Assembly (NCBI GenBank): GCA_021770755.1
Contig: JAETQI010000003.1
Coordinates: 1-64,000 of the forward strand
From: Lachnospiraceae bacterium
GTDB lineage: Bacteria > Bacillota > Clostridia > Lachnospirales > Lachnospiraceae
DNA length: 64,000 nt
Direction of reading: 5' to 3'
In this document: positions 57,899 through 64,000 of the stretch, one piece after another
Numbering within the stretch: the stretch's first letter is position 1
Layout of the letters: each line of letters starts with the position of its first letter
Position numbers and translations under genes: made by a program
The notes under the pieces: generated by a model
Seen by the model: the letters and a program-made list of their open reading frames with translations, nothing else
What the model was told of the DNA's origin: nothing
The model's database searches: none

Positions 57899-59246
57899 CA
57901 GGGGGGATCTGTGTGGGCACCGCGGTCACATGTCTGTAGAAGTACACGGACATCCCAGTCGCAACGGTCCATCCGATCGGCCATGCGCACCAGATGCCGA
58001 TCGCGCCAAACAGGCTCGAGAAGCCAAAGGCAAGTACGACGCGCAGGATCAGGTCCGTGAAGGTGGCGGCCATAAATGCTTTCATGGCGCCGGCGCCCCG
58101 CAGTACCCCGTCTGTCATCAGTTTTGCGGACACGACGAAATAAAAGGGCGACAGGATCCACAGGAACTGTCTGCCTGTGAGCAGGGCTTCGGCGGAGGCT
58201 GCGTCCATGAACAGCAGGAGCAGGTATTGCCCCAGACAGACGTACAGGAGTACGATCGGAACGCAGAGGCACCAGACCAGTCTGAGCCCGGCGCGCAGCC
58301 CGCTCCTTACCCTGTCGGGGATACCGGCGCCGATATTCTGCGCTGTGAAGTTCGACACGCCGTTTCCGAGTGTGGTGAAGGATGTGATCACCAGATTGTT
58401 GAGCTTTACCGCCGCAGAATACCCGGCGGTGACGCTGATGCCGAAACTGTTGATGACACTCTGGATAAAGATGTTTCCGACAGAGATAAAGGACTGCTGC
58501 AGGATGCTTGGCACGGCGATCACTGCAAGCTTTTTGAGCAGGGCTGATGAGAACAGCGCTGCTTTTTTGTCTGTCCGGATCGCAGAGAGCCTTTTTAAGA
58601 TCAATACGACCGACAGGATGCAGCTTATCCCCTGGCACAAAAAGGTCGCCCATGCAACGCCCGCGATGCCCATGTGAAAGTACTTGACAAACAGGATGTC
58701 AACCGCGATGTTGGCGGTTGACGAGAAGGCGAGAAAATAAAACGGCGTCCTGGAGTCCCCGAGTGCGGAGAAGATCCCGGTCGCAATATTATAGAAGAAA
58801 AGGAACGGAAGCCCCAGTATGTAAATGTCCATGTAGAGGGCGGAATCCGCCAGGATCTCGGGCTGGGTCTTCATCTGCGCCAGCAGCGGGTCGCAGAACA
58901 CAAAGCCCAGGAGCATCAGCAGCGCACATACGGCGGCGCTCGAGACCAGGGTCGTGTAGACGGCGGTCTTCATCTGGCAATAATCCTTCGCCCCGAAGAA
59001 CTGGGACACGATGACGGAACAGCCGATGTTGCAGCCAAAGGCAAACGCGATGAAGATGAGCGTGACATTGTAGCTGTTGCCGACAGCGGCGAGGGCGTTC
59101 TCACCGATAAATCTGCCGGCGACGAGGCTGTCTGCGATGTTGTAGAGCTGCTGGAAGATAATGCTGCCAAACATCGGGAGGCAGAATTTCCAGAGCACTG
59201 TCTGCGGGTCTCCTACAGTCAGATCTTTGGTTAAGGTTTTGTTCAT
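57879..59246 (-). CDS. MATE family efflux transporter
   Basis: A protein of 455 residues with about 12 membrane segments. LWKFCLPMFGSIIFQQLYNIADSLVAGRF and LLKKLAVIAVPSILQQSFIS are the paired MATE motifs. It differs from the protein at 33.9 kb (DinF/NorM-like) and belongs to the group common in gut Clostridia. Divergent from a LysR regulator over a 126-bp region with a long AT-rich inverted repeat, so that regulator is a likely controller. Substrate unknown. Confidence 0.92.
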   Translation of the reverse strand: MNKTLTKDLTVGDPQTVLWKFCLPMFGSIIFQQLYNIADSLVAGRFIGENALAAVGNSYNVTLIFIAFAFGCNIGCSVIVSQFFGAKDYCQMKTAVYTTLVSSAAVCALLMLLGFVFCDPLLAQMKTQPEILADSALYMDIYILGLPFLFFYNIATGIFSALGDSRTPFYFLAFSSTANIAVDILFVKYFHMGIAGVAWATFLCQGISCILSVVLILKRLSAIRTDKKAALFSSALLKKLAVIAVPSILQQSFISVGNIFIQSVINSFGISVTAGYSAAVKLNNLVITSFTTLGNGVSNFTAQNIGAGIPDRVRSGLRAGLRLVWCLCVPIVLLYVCLGQYLLLLFMDAASAEALLTGRQFLWILSPFYFVVSAKLMTDGVLRGAGAMKAFMAATFTDLILRVVLAFGFSSLFGAIGIWCAWPIGWTVATGMSVYFYRHVTAVPTQIPPATDQVP

Positions 59247-59323
59247 AAGACCATCAGTCCTTTCTCAAATCAGTTTACGAATCGCTCATTCCATATTATA
59301 ATGAGAAAAAAACAATATGAAAA

Positions 59324-59360
59324 ATATATATTTTATATATCTGCAATATAAAATATATAT
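59324..59360. promoter_or_regulatory. 15-bp inverted repeat between the MATE and LysR genes
   Basis: ATATATATTTTATAT (59324-59338) and its exact complement (59346-59360) lie 7 bp apart, just ahead of the LysR start. This fits a LysR-type binding site that would serve both divergent genes. Confidence 0.6.
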
Positions 59361-59372
59361 GGCAGGTGCGCG

Positions 59373-60269
59373 ATGAATATTAATTATGAGTACTACAAGG
59401 TTTTTTATTATGTCGGGAAATACCGCAATATCACTAAGGCTGCACAGGCGCTGGGAAGCAACCAGCCGAATGTCACGCGCGTGATGAAGCTGCTGGAAAG
59501 TGAGCTTGGGTGCCAGTTGCTTCTGCGGAGCAATAAGGGCATAACCCTCACAGAGAAGGGAGCGCTTCTGTATGAGCGCGTTTCCGCGGCTTTTTTTCAG
59601 ATACAGGCTGCGGAGGAGGAGCTGAACCATGACGGGAAGCTGATCGAGGGAACGATCATCCTGGGGACGACAGAGACAGCGCTGCACCTGACGCTGTTCC
59701 ATATGCTGAAAGAATTCAAGAGGGACAATCCCAAAGTCCGTTTTAAGATCTATAATTACAGCACCAAGGACGCTGTCAATGAACTTACGAAGGGAGCGAT
59801 CGACATCTGTGTCGTGACCAGTCCGTTTCATGTAAAAAAGAATATCAGGAGTGAGAAACTGCTTGAATTCAGGGATATACTGATATGCGGAAACGTGTAT
59901 GCGGATCTGGCTTCCGGGAAAAGACATCTGGCGGAGCTTGCCGGTTATCCATGGGTCTGTCTCGGGAAAAATACAGTGACCTACGACATGACAAACGATT
60001 TTTTCCTGCGGAACGGAGTCGTGTTAAAACCGGACATCGAGGTGGCAACCTCTGACCTGGTCATACCGATGATACAGAACGGTCTCGGGATCGGATACGT
60101 GCCGGAACAGCTGGCGCATCCGGGGCTGGAGGCTGGAACCGTGCACCGTGTTCCGGTGTACGAGGAGATGGAGACGAGGGCAGTCTGTGTTCTCTACGAC
60201 GCAAAACGAGGGCAGAGCAGGTGCGAGAAAGAGTTTCTCGGGTACGTATTGTCATTTCCGTCAAAATAA
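59373..60269 (+). CDS. LysR family transcriptional regulator
   Basis: A protein of 298 residues. The winged helix-turn-helix is YEYYKVFYYVGKYRNITKAA, QALGSNQPNVTRVMKLLESELGCQLLLRSNKGITLTEKGALL. The remaining 210 residues form the periplasmic-binding-like effector domain (GTIILGTTETALHLTLFHML, then DICVVTSPFHV). Divergent from the MATE gene, which it probably controls. The inducer is unknown. Confidence 0.92.
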   Translation: MNINYEYYKVFYYVGKYRNITKAAQALGSNQPNVTRVMKLLESELGCQLLLRSNKGITLTEKGALLYERVSAAFFQIQAAEEELNHDGKLIEGTIILGTTETALHLTLFHMLKEFKRDNPKVRFKIYNYSTKDAVNELTKGAIDICVVTSPFHVKKNIRSEKLLEFRDILICGNVYADLASGKRHLAELAGYPWVCLGKNTVTYDMTNDFFLRNGVVLKPDIEVATSDLVIPMIQNGLGIGYVPEQLAHPGLEAGTVHRVPVYEEMETRAVCVLYDAKRGQSRCEKEFLGYVLSFPSK

Positions 60270-60294
60270 AATATAATGGTAAGGAACAGGCTTG

Positions 60295-60424
60295 AAATAA
60301 CTTGCGCATCTGACTTGTCTAAATGTTCATAGTCGTCGTTGTCATCCGTCGCCGTAGCCCGCTACGGCTCCTTCTTCCGCCTGGCTTATGAACATTTATC
60401 CTGTGTCACCTGCACAAGTTATTT
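60295..60424. repeat. 130-bp nested palindromic repeat element
   Basis: Three nested inverted pairs: AAATAACTTG (60295-60304) with CAAGTTATTT (60415-60424), TAAATGTTCATA (60320-60331) with TATGAACATTTA (60387-60398), and GCCGTAGC (60351-60358) with GCTACGGC (60361-60368). No coding frame. This is the form of a small palindromic interspersed repeat or miniature mobile element. Only one copy in the window. Confidence 0.6.
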
Positions 60425-60479
60425 TACGACAGTTTCTTAGAAGCGGTTTTAAGATATGATGGAAAAGGGGAGGATGACA

Positions 60480-60944
60480 ATGACGATCAGACGTGCGCAG
60501 GAGCGGGATATGGACGGGATCAACCGTCTGCTTTGCCAGGTATTGACGGTGCATCACGAGGGCAGGCCGGATCTGTTTAAGGGAGATACAAAAAAATATA
60601 CGGACGATGAACTCCGGGTGCTGATCCGCGACGACGCGAGACCGGTTTTCGTGGGAACCGACGCGGAGGAAAATGTTGTAGGTTATGCGTTCTGTGTATT
60701 TCAGCAGCATTTGGATGACAATATCCTGACAGATATCAGGACGCTGTATATCGACGATCTGTGTGTCGACGAGGACAGGCACGGACAGCATATCGGGAGG
60801 AGGCTGTATGAGTATGTCCTTGATTTTGCGAGGAGTCAGGGGTGCTATAATGTAACGCTGAACGTGTGCAACGAAGGCGCCAGGCGGTTTTATGAGCGCT
60901 GCGGACTGGTTCCGCAAAAGTTCGGGATGGAAAAACGATGTTGA
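60480..60944 (+). CDS. GNAT family N-acetyltransferase
   Basis: A protein of 154 residues. IRRAQERDMDGINRLLCQVL opens the fold, and the acetyl-CoA site is LYIDDLCVDEDRHGQHIGRRLYEYV (V-D-x-x-x-R/H-G-x-x-I-G). It ends with LNVCNEGARRFYERCGLVPQ. GGGGAGG lies 6 bases before ATG 60480. Acceptor unknown. Confidence 0.88.
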   Translation: MTIRRAQERDMDGINRLLCQVLTVHHEGRPDLFKGDTKKYTDDELRVLIRDDARPVFVGTDAEENVVGYAFCVFQQHLDDNILTDIRTLYIDDLCVDEDRHGQHIGRRLYEYVLDFARSQGCYNVTLNVCNEGARRFYERCGLVPQKFGMEKRC

Positions 60945-61034
60945 CTTTGTATGAATATATTGTATAATTTTAATTGAAGTCATATTATCATAGGTGAGAT
61001 TAGGGGAATTCTGCTCACAAAAAGAGGAATTGCG

Positions 61035-63572
61035 ATGAAAAGGAATACAAAGAAGTTTTTGATAATCAGTTTTTCACTGTTGGTGATCGCGTGCATTGTG
61101 CTGATCACGGTCACGTCGTCAGTCATAGCGAAAAAAAGCGATTTGGCGCTTAATGAGATCGGCTCGCTCTATATGTCCGCGATGGCGAAGCAGATGCATG
61201 AGAAGTTCGACACAGTAGTGGACATGCAGATTTCCGAGTTAAACGGTATTATCGAGAGACATCCGCCCGAGTCAGTGGAGTATGACCAGGATATGTTTGA
61301 CCAGCTGGCACTGAGTGCGCAGGTGCGTGATTTTATCTATCTGGGACTCTACACGGTGGACGGGGAGAGTGAGACGATCTATGGTTCCAATGTGGAATAT
61401 GACAGTGAGATCACTTTCCGGAATGTGCTGGATGACAGCAGCCTCCGCGTATTTGTGGGAACGAGCGCGGAGGGTGAGAAGGTGATCTGTATGCTGGTCA
61501 ATGCCCAGTATCCTATGAGGAATGGCAAGACAAGCTGGGCGATTGTTGCCGCGACGCCTATGGAAGCGCTGGAAAAGGTTCTGACACTGGATGAGGAGGA
61601 GGCATTGATGTATTCCTTTATCATCCGGGCCGACGGCACTTATGTGGTGAGGAACAGAGAGGAAACGGACTTTTTTACCTATATCAGGCAAAATTTTTCG
61701 GATTATAATGGAAAGACCGCGGAGGACTATGTGGAAGAGCTGCGCGCTGCGATGAGCCAGAACGCAGGGTATTCTACGATGTTTCGGGAAGGCGATAAGA
61801 ACAATTACCTGTTGTGTACGGATCTGACCAATTCGGAATGGTTTCTGATTTCCGTGATGCCGCATGGAACGCTGGATAAGATTCTGGAAGATCTGGGATT
61901 TGAGCGCCAGCTCATCACACTGATCATGGCAGGCTTCATACTTGCAGGTGTGATGGTTATCTTTATCCTGTATTACAGACTGTCACAGCAGCAGATGCAG
62001 GAGCTGGAGGAGGCAAGGAAAGAGGCGACGAAGGCAAACAGGGCAAAGAGCGAATTCCTCTCCAGCATGAGCCATGATATCCGCACGCCGATGAACGGTA
62101 TCGTCGGCATGACGACGATCGCGATGTCCAATATTGACAATACAGAGCGTGTCAAAGACTGTCTGGCAAAGATAACATTGTCCAGCAAGCATCTGCTGGG
62201 ACTGATCAACGATGTGCTCGATATGTCTAAGATCGAGAGCGGGAAGCTGACGTTGAATATGAGCCAGATTTCGCTGCGCGAGGCGATGGACAGCATCGTC
62301 AATATTGTGCAGCCGCAGGTGAAGTCAAGACAGCAGCACTTTGACGTCTTTATACAGAACATTATCACCGAGGAGGTACGCTGTGACAGTGTGCGCCTGA
62401 ACCAGGTGCTGATCAATCTGCTGTCTAATGCGCTGAAATTTACGCCGGAGGGCGGTGTGATCAAAGTTTTTCTGTCGCAGGAGGAATCGCCTGTGGGAGA
62501 AGATTATGTGCGGTGTCATTTCCGCGTGAAGGATAACGGCATCGGTATGACAAAAGAGTTCCAGGAAAAGATATTCGATACATTTACCAGGGAAGAGAAG
62601 GCGCAGATTGACAAGATCGAGGGAACCGGTCTTGGCATGGCGATCACGAAAGCCATCGTGCAGGCGATGAAGGGAACGATCGATCTGCAGAGTGCGCCGG
62701 GCGAGGGCAGTGAATTCCATATTACGCTCGATCTGGAGAAGGCGGACACGAAGGAGGCGGATATGATGCTTCCATCGTGGAGGGTGCTCGTGGTCGACAA
62801 CAATGAGGATCTGTGTCTGAGTGCAGTCTCCTCCTTAAAGGAGATCGGGATCAGTGCCCACTGGGCGACGAGCGGGCAGAAAGCGGTTGAGATGGTCAGA
62901 AAATGCCACGATGAGAACAAGAATTATGAGGTGGTGCTGCTCGACTGGAAGATGCCGGATATGGATGGCCTGCATACTGCGCGTGAGATGCGAAAGCTTC
63001 TGGGGCAGAAAGTTCCGATCCTGATCATTTCCGCGTACGACTGGAGCGATATTGAGGAGGAAGCCAGGGAAGTCGGGATTCAGGGCTTTATATCCAAGCC
63101 GTTGTTCAAGTCCAATCTGTATCTGGGATTGAAACGCTATATGCTGGATGAGGTGGACGAGGAGAAGCACAAAGATGCTAAGATACAGAAGTTTGTCGGA
63201 AAGAAGATCCTGCTGGCGGAAGATAACGACCTGAACTGGGAGATCGCGGAGGATCTTTTGTCGGAAGCCGGGTTTGAGCTGGAGCGGGCAGAGAACGGCA
63301 AGATCTGTGTTGAGAAGTTCGAGCAGTCGGCGATTCGGTTCTATGATGTGATACTGATGGATATCCGGATGCCTGTGATGAACGGATATGATGCGGCGAA
63401 GGCGATCCGTGCCCTGCCGCGTGAAGATGCCAGCCTGCCGATCATCGCCATGACGGCGGATGCGTTCTCGGACGATATCCAGCATTGTCTCGACTGCGGC
63501 ATGAACGAGCATGTGGCAAAGCCGATCGACGTGAACAGGCTGACGCAGTTGCTTAAGAAATATCTGAGATAG
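61035..63572 (+). CDS. Hybrid sensor histidine kinase with two receiver domains
   Basis: A protein of 845 residues. Membrane segments at about 8-31 and 292-314 enclose a Cache-like sensor of 260 residues outside the cell. A coiled coil leads to HisKA (His about 347 in SMSHDIRTPMNG), HATPase (N box NLLSNALKF about 461; GTGLGMAI), receiver 1 (about 584-705, Asp in LDWKMPDMDG) and receiver 2 (about 725-843, Asp in LMDIRMPVMNG). No Hpt domain or DNA-binding output, so a separate Hpt or receiver is needed. The signal is unknown. A terminator follows. Confidence 0.93.
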   Translation: MKRNTKKFLIISFSLLVIACIVLITVTSSVIAKKSDLALNEIGSLYMSAMAKQMHEKFDTVVDMQISELNGIIERHPPESVEYDQDMFDQLALSAQVRDFIYLGLYTVDGESETIYGSNVEYDSEITFRNVLDDSSLRVFVGTSAEGEKVICMLVNAQYPMRNGKTSWAIVAATPMEALEKVLTLDEEEALMYSFIIRADGTYVVRNREETDFFTYIRQNFSDYNGKTAEDYVEELRAAMSQNAGYSTMFREGDKNNYLLCTDLTNSEWFLISVMPHGTLDKILEDLGFERQLITLIMAGFILAGVMVIFILYYRLSQQQMQELEEARKEATKANRAKSEFLSSMSHDIRTPMNGIVGMTTIAMSNIDNTERVKDCLAKITLSSKHLLGLINDVLDMSKIESGKLTLNMSQISLREAMDSIVNIVQPQVKSRQQHFDVFIQNIITEEVRCDSVRLNQVLINLLSNALKFTPEGGVIKVFLSQEESPVGEDYVRCHFRVKDNGIGMTKEFQEKIFDTFTREEKAQIDKIEGTGLGMAITKAIVQAMKGTIDLQSAPGEGSEFHITLDLEKADTKEADMMLPSWRVLVVDNNEDLCLSAVSSLKEIGISAHWATSGQKAVEMVRKCHDENKNYEVVLLDWKMPDMDGLHTAREMRKLLGQKVPILIISAYDWSDIEEEAREVGIQGFISKPLFKSNLYLGLKRYMLDEVDEEKHKDAKIQKFVGKKILLAEDNDLNWEIAEDLLSEAGFELERAENGKICVEKFEQSAIRFYDVILMDIRMPVMNGYDAAKAIRALPREDASLPIIAMTADAFSDDIQHCLDCGMNEHVAKPIDVNRLTQLLKKYLR

Positions 63573-63575
63573 ATC

Positions 63576-63600
63576 AAAAGGGGACGCAGTCCCCTTTTGT
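63576..63600 (+). terminator. Intrinsic terminator after the hybrid kinase
   Basis: AAAAGGGGAC, GCA loop, GTCCCCTTTT, with T run at the end of the stem. Confidence 0.85.
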
Positions 63601-63616
63601 TATGCGGAGGAATATT

Positions 63617-64000
63617 ATGGAGTGGAATCAGTTAGGGCGCATCACTGCGCCGCTTTTGGAATGGTATCATGAAAATCAGAGGTGTCTGCCGTGGCGGGAG
63701 AACAGGGATCCATACCGCGTGTGGGTGTCAGAGATCATGCTGCAGCAGACGCGCGTGGAGACGGTGATACCGTATTTTGAGCGTTTTATGGAGCGTTTTC
63801 CCACGATCGCATCGCTCGCAGCGTGTGCGGACGAGGAGCTTTTCAAGCTGTGGGAGGGACTGGGATATTATTCGCGCGCGCGGAATCTAAAGAAGGCGGC
63901 ACAGGTGATCTGCGAGTGCCATGACGGACAGTTTCCGGAGGAGTATCAGGAGATCCTCGAGCTTCCCGGGATCGGCGCTTACACGGCGGGGGCAGTCTCG
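63617..64000 (+). CDS. mutY: A/G-specific adenine glycosylase, 3' end outside the window
   Basis: 128 codons are present. PWRENRDPYRVWVSEIMLQQTRVETVIPYFERF, with the catalytic Glu in SEIMLQQT, and the helix-hairpin-helix LPGIGAYTAGAV mark MutY, which removes adenine opposite 8-oxoguanine. GCGGAGG precedes the start. The iron-sulphur cluster and the MutT-like C-terminal part lie beyond the window end. Confidence 0.93.
   Translation, partial: MEWNQLGRITAPLLEWYHENQRCLPWRENRDPYRVWVSEIMLQQTRVETVIPYFERFMERFPTIASLAACADEELFKLWEGLGYYSRARNLKKAAQVICECHDGQFPEEYQEILELPGIGAYTAGAVS

Noticed and set aside
1-64000. CRISPR array
   Set aside because: No regularly spaced repeats of 23-45 bases were seen on either strand. 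The only clustered short repeats are operator boxes, tRNA fragments and the fibre-gene duplication.

Overview
The window looks like a Lachnospiraceae-type (Clostridia) chromosome. It has clostridial amino-acid, cysteine/cysS/rlmB/sigH and sporulation-era gene orders, hybrid histidine kinases of the family's usual form, mostly AGGAGG ribosome sites, and moderately GC-rich host genes. About the first 29.4 kb is the right-hand part of a prophage. Host genes follow from about 30.6 kb, interrupted by two scars of older integrations.

Prophage (1-29.4 kb). Positions 1-3.4 kb hold the end of the early region: an XF1762-family protein, small proteins, an internally placed tyrosine recombinase and a late-regulator-like protein. 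From 3.6 kb one long rightward late operon encodes a lambda-like head (terminases, GpB portal, ClpP-like protease/scaffold, decoration protein, GpE capsid) joined to a P2-like contractile tail. The tail genes are sheath, tube, chaperone with a -1 frameshift, tape measure, X, D, V, U-like, W/gp25, J, I and fibres. Lysis genes (LLH holin, three-domain endolysin) follow, then a small self-regulated ribbon-helix-helix cassette. The phage is therefore a temperate myovirus with a cos-type lambda head set.

The most interesting signal is a dispersed tail-fibre switching system. The fibre gene at 23.6 kb carries a 12-bp site (AAATAGCAATAT) in frame at the start of its C-terminal domain. The same site, in the same codon phase, heads three further C-terminal coding cassettes that lack a usable start: one in inverted orientation immediately downstream, and a second convergent pair 4 kb away, beyond the lysis genes and next to the attachment site. 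This is the architecture of a four-cassette shufflon. The tyrosine recombinase at 1.9 kb is the only recombinase seen in the prophage part of the window and is a candidate for working it; that link is inference.

Junction (29.3-30.55 kb). The 3' part of a tRNA-Lys(TTT) gene occurs twice, 1 kb apart. The first copy is the prophage right end. The second implies an earlier element that left a 1-kb residue, which encodes a compact type I toxin-antitoxin locus: a 26-residue hydrophobic peptide and a convergent antisense RNA with its own promoter and terminator.

Host region (30.6-64 kb). In order: ACT protein-hom-lysC; a MATE exporter; a LytTR/LiaF-like/DUF4097 envelope operon; a tRNA-Leu locus with a decayed integrative element between repeated tRNA 5' halves; a ceramidase-like gene amid mobile debris; a 1080-residue secreted transglutaminase-like surface protein; CYTH and ABC-permease-like proteins; phosphoglucomutase/phosphomannomutase; ispF, an Eis-like acetyltransferase and deoD; cysE-cysS-mrnC-rlmB-sigH; a lone receiver; esterase; VanZ; thioesterase; L-lactate dehydrogenase; a MATE exporter divergent from a LysR regulator; GNAT; a hybrid histidine kinase; and the start of mutY, cut by the window end.
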